Origin: Lentibacillus sp. CBA3610
Lineage (GTDB): Bacteria; Bacillota; Bacilli; Bacillales; Amphibacillaceae
NCBI RefSeq assembly: GCF_013373365.1
Contig: NZ_CP035925.1
Coordinates: 2,666,001-2,730,000 of the forward strand
Direction of reading: 5' to 3'
Length of the DNA stretch: 64,000 nt
Shown one piece after another: positions 36,263 through 45,718 of this stretch. Positions within the stretch are counted from its first letter, which is position 1; the number at the start of each line of letters is the position of its first letter. Both the position numbers and the translations under genes were made by a program. Under the pieces are notes generated by a model. The model worked only from the letters and a program-made list of their open reading frames with translations, ran no database searches and was not told the DNA's origin.

Positions 36263-37244
36263 ATGCAGGTAATAGGTTATATGAGAGTTAACAAAAAACC
36301 GATGAAGATGGCAAGATTGTTAGCAAAAGTAAGTAAATATAATAATATTGAGTTAATCTACTTTTCTCCCACTGATATTGATTTGAATCGCGAAGTTATT
36401 CATGGTAAAAGACTTGTAAACAATAAATGGATAACAGAACAAATGTCAGTACCAAAATATATAGATATTTCTCCCTATTGCTTTAAACATAAGAAGGAAA
36501 TTCAATTTTTAAAACAACATAGCACATTATCCTCATCTGGAAAATTAGGCACCAAAACTTTTGTGAACAAAAAAATTCTAGATGACGGTCATTTTTCAGA
36601 TCTGATCATCCCAACAAATGAATTCACATGTTTCGACAATTTCTACTCTTTTCTTAAACAGTATAAGGAGATCATTATTAAGCCAAAAAACGGGGTTAAA
36701 GGGAAAAATATCTATATGCTTAAGCAGGAGAAAAACAATTATATATTAAGTTACAATCATAAAAACAGAAAAAATTACTAAGCATGATTTAAAGCAACTA
36801 TTTGATACTACTTGGCATAATGATGGATATATTTTGCAAAAGTACATTCACTCAAAAACTAAATTGGGAGACCCTTTTGATTGTCGTATACGTCTTGAAA
36901 AAAATGGTAGAGGGTTCTGGGAGGTCGCTGTATACCTTGTAAGAATCGGTTCTAACCAAAAGGTTGTCTCTAATGTTGCACAGGGTGGCAGTGTAAGCAG
37001 GCTGAGACCATTTTTAGAGTCTAATTTCAAAGAAAACATGGAATCAATCAAAGCTTCTATTGAAAACATTGCAAATAAATTGCCTTATAAACTGGAATCA
37101 ATATTTCAACAGAACCTGATCTCTCTCGGACTGGATATTGGAATAGAAAAAGGCGGACAAATTTATTTATTTGAGGTAGAAACAGGACCGGCAAATGAGT
37201 TTGCGATGGGTGAGATTGCCATTATACAAAGAAGGGGAGTGTGA
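36263..37244 (+). pseudogene. YheC/YheD-like ATP-grasp protein, single-base frameshift
   Basis: The ATG follows TAAAGGAGATCGGACA. The first part (about 172 residues) has the family's opening (VIGYMRVNKKPMKMARLLAKV), KYIDISPYCF and the nucleotide-binding IIIKPKNGVKGKNIYML. The frame then ends at NHKNRKNY. The second part continues in the next frame (ITKHDLKQLF, YILQKYIHSKTKLGDPFDCRIRLEK, IYLFEVETGPANEFAMGE). An A5 run at about 36761-36765 is the likely site: four A residues would give a continuous 327-residue protein. YheC/D proteins are endospore-associated ATP-grasp enzymes of unknown reaction. The stop directly abuts that of the convergent gene at 37245. Confidence 0.75.
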
Positions 37245-38963
37245 TTATTCCCTTCTTTTTATAATAGACATTACTTTCCTTATCAACCTAGTATAACGCC
37301 AGGATCGACTGTTTATTATTGCCTCATATTTCGTTTTGTATAATTGAATTTCTTTTAATGTTTTATTTTTTTCACTTTTAAGGCTGGCTTTTTCCTTTTT
37401 CAATCTTTTTAATTTCTGATTTGTTCTTTCTATATCTCGCTGAAGCTCTTCATTTTTTTGTTTAAATGTTTTGGCCCTTTTTTTAAAGTGGTTCTTCTCA
37501 TTACTTTGATCCTTGAGTTCTTTCCTTAGCTCCGCCTTTGTTTCGGTTAGTATTTCAAACCCTACTTTAACTGTTTTATTCCAATCACATTCTATAACCT
37601 CTTGTACGTTTGCCTCATTAGGACCACGGTAACATAGTGATTTGAACTCTTCTATTTTTTCTTTATCAACCCCCCCAACAACAATAGCTATTTGTCCATC
37701 TCTCATTTTTTTTACATAGCCGTTTAAATTATTCTTCCTCGCCTGTTGTCTAATCCATGAAAGATACCCTGTTCCAGTAAAATCTCCAGTCACTTTATAG
37801 CTTTTTGCATAAACTTTTTCTAACGACGGAGGGGGTAACAACCTAATTTCCTTTGTAGTTACATTATTGAGAGGTGCTATTATATTATCTAAGTCAAAGT
37901 AAAGGTTCGTTCGTTTAGAGTTCATCGTTTCAGGAAAATAATAGTCAATTATTGGCTTCACAACATCCCTTGCCTTTCCTGCTACAGGAAATATATGAAG
38001 GCCCAACATAGGTTTTGTATTAATCTCAATTACTGTTCCAGAATTATTTTGTTCATCAACAATCATATCTAAACCACATATATCTAATCCTGGTATTGAT
38101 TTTACCGCTTTACCAGCTATGATTTTTAATTCCTCAGGTAAATCATCAGTAACATCAATTGGATCTCCGCCTGTTGAAACGTTACTTTTACTACGTAACA
38201 AAATTTGTTTCTTTTCTTCCGGTACACTGTTGGGAGTGTATCCTAAATGAGAAATTGAGTTTAATACTTCCTTATCAATATTGATTAACTTCTTTGATAT
38301 ATTTGGATTACCTTTTTTACTTTTATTTTTCAGTTTTATTAACTCTTCTATTGTATTTTTACCGTCCCCAATAATATTTGCTGGAATTCGATTTACAGCC
38401 CCTACTACTTTCCCTTGCACAAGTAAAATTCGGTATTCTCGTCCTTCTACATGTTTTTCAATGATGATGTCTTTATAACCAAGTTTGTTGCGTACATATA
38501 CCAATGACTCTTCTAATTCTCTTTCTGAACGGATGCTCGAGAATACTCCCTTTCCAGAATTTGTGTCAGTTGGCTTAAGAACTACCGGGTAGCCTAGTGT
38601 TTTTGCATAATCTAGAATTTTATCGTTGTCGGTGTCTGGTTCAAATCTTTTTCCTTCAGGGACAGCCACTCCTGATTTAGACATCAGTTTTTTCGTCAGA
38701 TCTTTATTTTCACAACTTTTATATGCCTCTTCCGTTAGCTTTTCACCTCTAGAGCTTTCAAATCGGTATTCACGTCCATTGAATTCCAAAGAGTACCTGA
38801 TTAAAACTTTATTTTCTGGGTTATCAATGTTATGAAAATTTACAGTTATTCCGCGCCTCCAGGCTTCTAAAGCTATTAGGTACATACTTAGTTTATTTCC
38901 ATAAGCAGCTGAGGGTATTGCATCTTCCAAGTGAGGCAACCAATCAGTTTTATATTGATTCAT
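37245..38963 (-). CDS. ATP-grasp ligase-like protein with degenerate acylphosphatase domain, array member 1
   Basis: A 572-residue cytoplasmic protein. About 15-75 is a family-specific N-terminal domain (WLPHLEDAIPS, LIALEAWRRGITVNF). About 85-335 is an ATP-grasp fold like that of GshAB/cyanophycin synthetase: NKDLTKKLMSKSGVAVPEGK, PVVLKPTDTNSGKGVF, IIEKHVEGREYRILLV and the Mg2+-binding VIEINTKPMLG. About 375-455 is an acylphosphatase-like domain in which the catalytic Arg and Asn positions are Leu and Lys. A long charged coiled coil follows, then the tail NSRSWRYTRLIRK. GGAGAGTTTTA precedes the ATG at 38963. It is last in the operon. Likely an amide- or ester-forming ligase acting with the glycan machinery; substrate unknown. 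Confidence 0.75.
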   Translation of the reverse strand: MNQYKTDWLPHLEDAIPSAAYGNKLSMYLIALEAWRRGITVNFHNIDNPENKVLIRYSLEFNGREYRFESSRGEKLTEEAYKSCENKDLTKKLMSKSGVAVPEGKRFEPDTDNDKILDYAKTLGYPVVLKPTDTNSGKGVFSSIRSERELEESLVYVRNKLGYKDIIIEKHVEGREYRILLVQGKVVGAVNRIPANIIGDGKNTIEELIKLKNKSKKGNPNISKKLINIDKEVLNSISHLGYTPNSVPEEKKQILLRSKSNVSTGGDPIDVTDDLPEELKIIAGKAVKSIPGLDICGLDMIVDEQNNSGTVIEINTKPMLGLHIFPVAGKARDVVKPIIDYYFPETMNSKRTNLYFDLDNIIAPLNNVTTKEIRLLPPPSLEKVYAKSYKVTGDFTGTGYLSWIRQQARKNNLNGYVKKMRDGQIAIVVGGVDKEKIEEFKSLCYRGPNEANVQEVIECDWNKTVKVGFEILTETKAELRKELKDQSNEKNHFKKRAKTFKQKNEELQRDIERTNQKLKRLKKEKASLKSEKNKTLKEIQLYKTKYEAIINSRSWRYTRLIRKVMSIIKRRE

Positions 38964-39085
38964 TAAAACTCTCCAATCCGTCAAATGCTGAGTAAGGAGA
39001 CTGCCACTTTACAGGAAAGATTACCAGCATGACATAAATATAATTCAATAGATAGTTACGGAAAATAAACCAAGAGATAGTGAAT

Positions 39086-40684
39086 TTAAGCTTTTCTAAG
39101 GGATCTAATAAAATTTTTACCTTTATCAATAACAAAGCGGAACGGGGCCGTGGATCTCCAAAACCTGCTCGATTTTATTTGTCCGTAACGTTTTTTATAA
39201 AAGTACAACTCTTTTCCCATTTGCTCATTATCAAGTTCTATTTGGCTAATCTCTTCGCTGCTTAGTTTTTTATTGATCTCAAAACCGATTTTTACCGGTT
39301 TATCCCAAGGTTTTTCTATAACACCTGATACCTCCGCTTTAGGGTTCCCCTCTAAACAAACATTTTTAAATTCATTAATTTCTTCTTCGTTTGTTCCAGC
39401 TACGACAACCGAAATGTTCCCATCTTCTAACTCTTCAGTAAACCCATGCATCCTTCTTAATAAAGCTTGTCTTTTTATCCAAACCTTATAACCTACATTT
39501 CGTATTTTCCCAGACACAATATAATTTTTTGCATATATTTCACCTTCAGGTAAGGGGGTTACTTCTACTGCTTCAGCCGTCCTGTTTTGTAACGGCTCCA
39601 ATATACTATTGAAATCAAAATATAGACTTGATCGCTTAATGTCTTTTGTTTCAGGAAAATAAAAATCAATTATATCTTTGGGTATATCCCGTGGTTCACC
39701 CTGGACAGGGAATAGATGTCCACCTAATCCCGGTCTGGTATTTGCTTCTATAATTACACCCGAGTTATTTTCATCATCGACTATCATATCCATGCCACTA
39801 ACTGTTAAACCTGGAATAGCTTTCGTACCATCTATTGCAACCTCCCTTAGTTCAGGGGAAAGAACATCTGTCAAATCAACAGAATCACCACCTGTTGAAA
39901 GGTTGCTGGTTAATCTCAAAGATATTTCTTCGCCTTCCCTTGGAACACTATCTAGAGTATATCCATTTGCTGTTAAGAGTTCAATTACAGGTTTATCAAT
40001 TTTTATATTTCTGCTTTTTAAATGTGGATTACTTCTCCTCATTCTATTCTTGTTTCTTATTAACTGCCTTATTGTATCTTTTCCATTACCTGCTACATGA
40101 GCCGGCACCCTATTAAGAGCTCCAACAACTTTATTATCAACTACAACTACGCGATATTCATTACCGGCTACATAAGCTTCAACAATGACTTCCATGTATT
40201 CCAATTCATAACGAACATAACTCAGTGCATCTTTGAACGACTCAATGCTATGGATATCAGAGAAAACCCCTTTTCCTCCATTTGCATTTGTCGGTTTTAA
40301 AACTAAAGGAAAACCTAAAGTATTAGCATAATTTATTATCTCTTCATCCTCAGTTTCTTCTGTAAACCGTTTCCCATCTGGTGTCGGAACATTGGCTTTT
40401 GAGAGGTATTCTTTGGTAAGATATTTATTATCACAAATTTCGTATGCTAACTCTGTTGTTTTATCTCCCTTGGAAGATTCAAACCTATGCTCTCTATCAC
40501 CATTACTTAAGGAATACCTGACCTTTAATTTATTTTCTGGATTATCAATGGTATAGAACTTTAATTTTAAACCACGTCTCCACCCCTCCAAGGCTATGGT
40601 GTACATACTCAGTTTTTTCCCAAATCCAGTGACTGGCACTGCGTTTTCCAAATGCGGCAGCCAATTAACATCATTAATTTCCAT
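39086..40684 (-). CDS. ATP-grasp ligase-like protein with degenerate acylphosphatase domain, array member 2
   Basis: A 532-residue paralogue. N-terminal WLPHLENAVPVTGFGKK and IALEGWRRGLKLKFY; ATP-grasp with NKYLTKEYLSKANVPTPDGK, PLVLKPTNANGGKGVF, VIVEAYVAGNEYRVVVVDNK and IIEANTRPGLGGHLFPVQGE. The acylphosphatase-like domain (about 385-465, IVSGKIRNVGYKVWIKR) has Lys for the catalytic Arg and Glu for Asn. A short helical segment ends in SSRFWRSTAPFR. AGGAGGAAATAGGTA precedes the ATG. 122 bases separate it from member 1, the largest gap in the array, yet no terminator is seen there. Confidence 0.75.
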   Translation of the reverse strand: MEINDVNWLPHLENAVPVTGFGKKLSMYTIALEGWRRGLKLKFYTIDNPENKLKVRYSLSNGDREHRFESSKGDKTTELAYEICDNKYLTKEYLSKANVPTPDGKRFTEETEDEEIINYANTLGFPLVLKPTNANGGKGVFSDIHSIESFKDALSYVRYELEYMEVIVEAYVAGNEYRVVVVDNKVVGALNRVPAHVAGNGKDTIRQLIRNKNRMRRSNPHLKSRNIKIDKPVIELLTANGYTLDSVPREGEEISLRLTSNLSTGGDSVDLTDVLSPELREVAIDGTKAIPGLTVSGMDMIVDDENNSGVIIEANTRPGLGGHLFPVQGEPRDIPKDIIDFYFPETKDIKRSSLYFDFNSILEPLQNRTAEAVEVTPLPEGEIYAKNYIVSGKIRNVGYKVWIKRQALLRRMHGFTEELEDGNISVVVAGTNEEEINEFKNVCLEGNPKAEVSGVIEKPWDKPVKIGFEINKKLSSEEISQIELDNEQMGKELYFYKKRYGQIKSSRFWRSTAPFRFVIDKGKNFIRSLRKA

Positions 40685-40728
40685 TACCTATTTCCTCCTA
40701 AGAAAGAGCGTAAAACATGTTTAAGATA

Positions 40729-42345
40729 TTACTCAAATATTCTTCCACATTTTTTAATTTTACCACCTAAATTACGTAGAGGCGATGTCATTTTCCACAT
40801 ACGGCTATTTTGAATCATATTTATTCTTTGATTCAAAAGATTGTCTTCCTTTTTAGTTTGCTTCATTTTCTTTTTAATATCTTCTATTTCGTTCTCCAGT
40901 TCCTTGTTGCTTTTAAAAAGATAATCGTTTTTTATTTCAAAGCCCAATTTTATAGGGCTTCCCCAATATTCTTTAGTTATATTAAATATCTGGGATTTAA
41001 AACGTCTAGAACCTATTAAGTCGGAAAATGATCTAATATCATTTTCAGTTTTTCCTGCAATGACAATTTCAATGTTCTCTTCATCAACCTGTTCGATAAA
41101 GCCATTTAAATTAAGATTTAATACCCTTTTGTTTAACCATTGATAAAACTCAATAGCATCTATACTCGTATTAATTATATATCTTTTCGCAATCAATTTA
41201 TTTTTTTCTGCTGGGAATACCTCTATTGCCTTTGTAGATCCTGCAATCAGAGACTCTTTAATTTTTTGAAAGTCAAAAAAAACATTTGATCTTTCTGTCG
41301 ATATTCCTTTTGTATTCGGGAAATAGAGGTCAATAATTGCTTTTGGAATATCTCTGGCTTCCCCTTCTACAGGAAATAAGTGAGAACCTAACCCCGGTCG
41401 TGTGTTAAGTTCAAGTATAACCGGAGTGTCATCTTCATTAGTTATTACCATATCAACTCCGCAATGGACTAGACCGGGTATAGACTTAACAGCTTTAATA
41501 GCAGTCTTTTTCTGCTCATTCGTGATTTTTTCTGTAACATCTATAGGGTCTCCACCTGTTGAAATATTACTTGTAGTCCTAAGAAAAATTCTTTCATCTT
41601 GCTTCGGTACACTATCTAAAGTATAACCAGCAGCATGAATAGTTTTTTTAACAGTTGAATCTAACTTGATTGGGCGAAAATATAAATGTGGAATACTCTT
41701 TCTAAGTTCATTTTTCATTTCTATTAATTTAGAAATTGGATTAATACCGTCCCCGATAACATTAGCCGGTATTCTTTTCACTGCTGCTAAAACGTTATCC
41801 CCCACAATAAAAACACGGATTTCTTCTCCGGGTACATATTCCTCAACAATTAAGCTCTGGAACCCGAGTGTGTCTCGTAAGTAAAGCAAAGCTTCTTTTA
41901 ATTCTTTGTTGTCTTTAATGTTTGAAACAACACCTTTTCCACCACTGCCATCTGTAGGTTTTACAACTAATGGAAAATAAAGTGTTTTAGCATGGTCCAT
42001 TATTTCAGAAATCGTTTTATTGTTTTCAAAACTTTTCCCATGTGGAGTAGGGACTGCTGTACTTTTAAGTTGTGTTTTAGTTAAAGCCTTGTCATCGCAA
42101 ATTTCAATCGCTTTTTCTGTATTCAAGTCTCCTCCCGAGCCTTCAAAATGATGAATCCGTCCAGGGCTGTTCAAGGAGTATTTTATATCAAGCTTATTGT
42201 TGTTAATATACGAATAAAAGTTTAAGTTCAGACCTCGTCGCCAGCCTTCCAAGGCTATAGTGTACATACTGATTCTGTTTCTTTTTGCTTCACTGGGAAT
42301 AGAATCAATAAGATGAGGTAACCTTTTTCCATGCTTGTTTTCCAT
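40729..42345 (-). CDS. ATP-grasp ligase-like protein with degenerate acylphosphatase domain, array member 3
   Basis: A 538-residue paralogue. ATP-grasp motifs: DKALTKTQLKSTAVPTPHGK, PLVVKPTDGSGGKGVV, LIVEEYVPGEEIRVFIVGDN, VILELNTRPGLGSHLFPVEGE. The acylphosphatase-like region (about 385-465) is the most eroded: the phosphate-binding loop is TSIDAIEFYQW, lacking the glycines, Arg and Asn. A coiled coil of Lys/Glu/Asn residues precedes QNSRMWKMTSPLRNLG. GAGGGAAGAATGATGA lies before the ATG. 44 bases separate it from member 2. Confidence 0.75.
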   Translation of the reverse strand: MENKHGKRLPHLIDSIPSEAKRNRISMYTIALEGWRRGLNLNFYSYINNNKLDIKYSLNSPGRIHHFEGSGGDLNTEKAIEICDDKALTKTQLKSTAVPTPHGKSFENNKTISEIMDHAKTLYFPLVVKPTDGSGGKGVVSNIKDNKELKEALLYLRDTLGFQSLIVEEYVPGEEIRVFIVGDNVLAAVKRIPANVIGDGINPISKLIEMKNELRKSIPHLYFRPIKLDSTVKKTIHAAGYTLDSVPKQDERIFLRTTSNISTGGDPIDVTEKITNEQKKTAIKAVKSIPGLVHCGVDMVITNEDDTPVILELNTRPGLGSHLFPVEGEARDIPKAIIDLYFPNTKGISTERSNVFFDFQKIKESLIAGSTKAIEVFPAEKNKLIAKRYIINTSIDAIEFYQWLNKRVLNLNLNGFIEQVDEENIEIVIAGKTENDIRSFSDLIGSRRFKSQIFNITKEYWGSPIKLGFEIKNDYLFKSNKELENEIEDIKKKMKQTKKEDNLLNQRINMIQNSRMWKMTSPLRNLGGKIKKCGRIFE

Positions 42346-42376
42346 TCATCATTCTTCCCTCTGTAAATATAGTGAA

Positions 42377-43966
42377 TTATTTATTTTTAATTAAACGAAT
42401 AATTTTTCTCATTGGAAGAGTATACTTCCAGCTCTTACTTTGCTTTAAACTTTTCAATTGTTTGGTTGTTTGCTCCAGTTCATAAGTTAATTTTTTATTT
42501 TTCTCTTGTTCTTTATTAAGGTTGTTTTTTAGCGTTTTAATTTTTCCAGGCTTGTTAACAATTTCAAAGCCTACTTTTACAGGTTCTGTATATTCATCTT
42601 CTTTTACTTTCTCAACTTGTATTTTTTTCGTGTTATGTTTCCGTACAACTTCTGTAAATTGATCTACTTTGTTCTGTGATCCAGCTGCAACTATTAAAAC
42701 GCTTTTATCCTTTAAGTTTTTAACGTATCCACTTATTTTTCTTCCGATTGCTTTTTTGTACACCCAATTCCTGAAACCAACACCTTGTACTTTTCCCGAA
42801 ACCTTCAACTGTTTAAAAACCAAATCGTTGTCTGGTAAAGAAGGTACCGTAACTTCTTCAACTATGCCACTTTTTAATATCTTTTCTATGCTTTCATAGT
42901 CGAAATAAAGCTTATTACGACCACTAGTTTCATCATCGGATATACTTTCAGGAAAATAGTAGTCAATAATATGTTTTGAAATATTTTGTGCTTCACCTTC
43001 CACCGGAAATAAGCTGCCCCCTATGTTAGGCCTTGAATTCAATTCCAAAACATAATTAGTTCGCTTCTTTTTGTCAATCATGATATCAACACCACAAACG
43101 ACTAATCCTGGCAAAGACTTTGCAGCTTCGACAGCTATCCTTTTACTTTCCTCGGTGAGCTCATTCGTTACCTCAACTGTTTCCGCGCCAGCTGAAGCAA
43201 TTGTACTTTCATTTAAAAAAACTCGTTCGCCTTTTTGTGGTATTGTTTCAAGTGAAAGCCCATGACTTTCGAGGTATTCTCTCAGTTCCTTGCCAAGCTT
43301 AATTTGAGACTTGCTAAGATGTGGATTTATTCGTCTTTCTTTATTTTTAATCTTAATAAGCTCTTCTATTGTATGTTTGCCATCACCAACTACATTGGCA
43401 GCTATTCGTTTGAATGCAGAACAAACTTGATTACCAACAACAAATAAACGGGTATCTTCCCCTGTTACTTGCTGTTCAACAATCATTTCTTTATAACCCT
43501 TTTTATTTCTTAAATTTTTGACACTATCAACCAATGTTTGGTCATCATATATACCAGTAACGACACCTATCCCTAAGCTGGCATTGGTCGGCTTGATTAC
43601 CAAAGGGTATTCCAAAGTTTTTGCGTAATTTATAACTTCTTCATCACTATTTTCCTCATCAAAGCTTTTTCCTTTAGGTGTTGGAACGTTAGAATTTTGA
43701 AGTGCTTTTTTTGTGTTTTTTTTGCTTCGTGTGGTTTTTCTTGTTTCTTTTGGTACTGTCTCTGCCAAGGATAGCTGAAAGGTGATGTCTCTTTCCTCGC
43801 TGCTTAAAGTATATCGAATCTTAACCTGATTTTTTACATATTTTGTGAAGAATTTTAACTTTAATCCTCTTCTCCAACCTTCTAAAGACATACTGAACAT
43901 GGTGGAATTTGCCCCATATGCATTTTCTGGCATGATTTCTTTTAGTTGAGATAATGAATTTTCCAT
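42377..43966 (-). CDS. ATP-grasp ligase-like protein with intact acylphosphatase motif, array member 4
   Basis: A 529-residue paralogue. The ATP-grasp domain has NTKKALQNSNVPTPKGKSF, PLVIKPTNASLGIGVV, MIVEQQVTGEDTRLFVVGN and VLELNSRPNIGGSLFPVEGE. The DDK/CDDK start seen in the other members is replaced by a Lys/Arg/Thr stretch. Its acylphosphatase domain (about 385-470) alone keeps the full signature: SGKVQGVGFRNWVYKKA with the catalytic Arg and SGYVKNLKD with the Asn. Coiled coil, then QSKSWKYTLPMRK. The ATG at 43966 is chosen by alignment with the other members; its ribosome binding site is weak. It could both form and hydrolyse acyl-phosphate intermediates, which is inference. Confidence 0.75.
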   Translation of the reverse strand: MENSLSQLKEIMPENAYGANSTMFSMSLEGWRRGLKLKFFTKYVKNQVKIRYTLSSEERDITFQLSLAETVPKETRKTTRSKKNTKKALQNSNVPTPKGKSFDEENSDEEVINYAKTLEYPLVIKPTNASLGIGVVTGIYDDQTLVDSVKNLRNKKGYKEMIVEQQVTGEDTRLFVVGNQVCSAFKRIAANVVGDGKHTIEELIKIKNKERRINPHLSKSQIKLGKELREYLESHGLSLETIPQKGERVFLNESTIASAGAETVEVTNELTEESKRIAVEAAKSLPGLVVCGVDIMIDKKKRTNYVLELNSRPNIGGSLFPVEGEAQNISKHIIDYYFPESISDDETSGRNKLYFDYESIEKILKSGIVEEVTVPSLPDNDLVFKQLKVSGKVQGVGFRNWVYKKAIGRKISGYVKNLKDKSVLIVAAGSQNKVDQFTEVVRKHNTKKIQVEKVKEDEYTEPVKVGFEIVNKPGKIKTLKNNLNKEQEKNKKLTYELEQTTKQLKSLKQSKSWKYTLPMRKIIRLIKNK

Positions 43967-44053
43967 TCCAATCAATCCATTCCTTCCATTAATAATTAAA
44001 ATTATTGAAATCAAATAGATCCATATCGAATCTCTTCAGGATGCTTTGGTATA

Positions 44054-45679
44054 TTATCGTGCTAGTTTTCTTATAAGACTGGTGAAATTGCGCAGGGGTC
44101 TGGTTGCTCTCCACACGCGGCTACCGAGCATTTTTTGATATTGCTTTTGACTAGCTTGTTTTTTCTTTTTTACTTTTCTCAACTCTTCTTTTACCTTAGT
44201 TAATTCGTTTATCAATTGAGTTTTATCGCCGTCAAGAAAAAATCCTAGCTGAACAGCATCATTTACAACTTCTTCCTTAATATGTGATTGAATGGAATTC
44301 GATTCAATAATATTTCGTCTAAAATTATCCAATGATTGCTTATTATGGCTTGCAATAACTATTTCGGTTGCCCCAGATTCATGAATTTTTGTGAATCCAA
44401 ATAAATTATTCTTCAGAGCTTCCTGTTTGATAAAATAATGAGACCCAGAGTTACTTTCTCCTTCGAATACAGTTATTTTTCTTACATATAATCCTGTCGG
44501 TTCCACAGAATTCACTTCAGTTACGGCCGCTATTCTATCAGCCAAAGGCGATAATACTTCACTTAAGTTGAAATACAAATTAGATGCTTTACCTTTTCCT
44601 TTAGTTTCAGGAAAATAATAATCAATAATTTTCGCCGGTATATCCCGTCCCTTACCTTTTATAGGATACAAAAGAGAACCAATTTGTGCTGTAGGATTAA
44701 CTTCTAGTACTACCCCATCTCCATATTGGGTGGGATGTTGTTCGGATAAAATTAAATCAACTGCCCCATGAACAAGACCAGGGATCGCCTGTATTGCACC
44801 AACTGCAGTATTCATAATTTCCAATGGTAAGTCATCTAAAACATCTACTGGATCACCACCAAGCGAAATGTTACTCTTTTCACTGAGAAAAACTTTTTCA
44901 CCTGTTTTTGGTACGCTATTCAAATCATAGTTCAGCTTATCAATTTGTATTTCTAATTCCTTAGTAATATTTATCGGACAACTTTTAAGGCGTGGATTTT
45001 CCATTCTTTTTTTATTTTTATTTTTAATTAAGGTTTCAATAGAGTTTGCTCCATCACCAATTACATTTGCTGGGATTCTATTGATAGCGCCTACTACTTT
45101 ATTTCCTACAACATAAATACGGTACTCGTTGCCAGGTATATGGTGTTCTACAATCACATTTTTATATTTCAGTTCTCCACGTACATAAATTAATGCATAT
45201 TCTAATTCATTTTCATCCTGAATATTAGTCAGAATTCCTCTTCCAAAACTTCCATCTAGGGATTTCACTACAACCGGAAAGCCGATAGATGAAGCGTACC
45301 TATGAATATCGCTATTGGATTGGGTTTCTGAGAAAAATGCCCCTTCAGGTATAGGAATCCCGTTTTCACTAAGAATTTGTTTGGTTTTGTTTTTATCCTT
45401 TCCGATGTAGACAGCTTCATTACTAATTTTGTCTCCACGTGTTCGAAAAAAATAATGTGTCCCACCTGCGGAAGTTAAAGAAAAGAGTTGACCTGGATTG
45501 TCCACAAACCATGTTTCCATTTCTCTAAATTTCTCCGAGTCTTTAACATGCCATCTTAGTTTCAAACCTCTCTGCCAGCCTTCAAGAGCAACAGCATACG
45601 CATCCAGTAAATTGCCATGTACGTCTGATACAATTTCACTGGAGAGGTGCGGCAGCCACTCTGTGTTGTTCTCTACCAT
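44054..45679 (-). CDS. ATP-grasp ligase-like protein with degenerate acylphosphatase domain, array member 5
   Basis: A 541-residue paralogue, the first of the five in transcription order. Motifs: DKNKTKQILSENGIPIPEG, PVVVKSLDGSFGRGIL, VIVEHHIPGNEYRIYVVGNK, VHGAVDLILSEQ, VVLEVNPTAQIGSLLYPIKG. The N-terminal domain carries a 20-residue insert compared with the others. The acylphosphatase-like domain (about 390-470) lacks the Gly-x-Val-Gln-Gly loop, Arg and Asn. Ends GSRVWRATRPLRNFTSLIRKLAR after a Lys-rich coiled coil. GGAGGAAGTCTAA precedes the ATG. It follows the TupA-like gene by 39 bases. Confidence 0.75.
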   Translation of the reverse strand: MVENNTEWLPHLSSEIVSDVHGNLLDAYAVALEGWQRGLKLRWHVKDSEKFREMETWFVDNPGQLFSLTSAGGTHYFFRTRGDKISNEAVYIGKDKNKTKQILSENGIPIPEGAFFSETQSNSDIHRYASSIGFPVVVKSLDGSFGRGILTNIQDENELEYALIYVRGELKYKNVIVEHHIPGNEYRIYVVGNKVVGAINRIPANVIGDGANSIETLIKNKNKKRMENPRLKSCPINITKELEIQIDKLNYDLNSVPKTGEKVFLSEKSNISLGGDPVDVLDDLPLEIMNTAVGAIQAIPGLVHGAVDLILSEQHPTQYGDGVVLEVNPTAQIGSLLYPIKGKGRDIPAKIIDYYFPETKGKGKASNLYFNLSEVLSPLADRIAAVTEVNSVEPTGLYVRKITVFEGESNSGSHYFIKQEALKNNLFGFTKIHESGATEIVIASHNKQSLDNFRRNIIESNSIQSHIKEEVVNDAVQLGFFLDGDKTQLINELTKVKEELRKVKKKKQASQKQYQKMLGSRVWRATRPLRNFTSLIRKLAR

Positions 45680-45718
45680 TTAGACTTCCTCCTAAATCCC
45701 AACCCGTTGTAAAACTGT

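Noticed and set aside
36263-37244. Sixth member of the ATP-grasp/acylphosphatase array
   Set aside because: It is on the opposite strand and is YheC/YheD-like, with no acylphosphatase domain, coiled coil or Trp/Arg tail.
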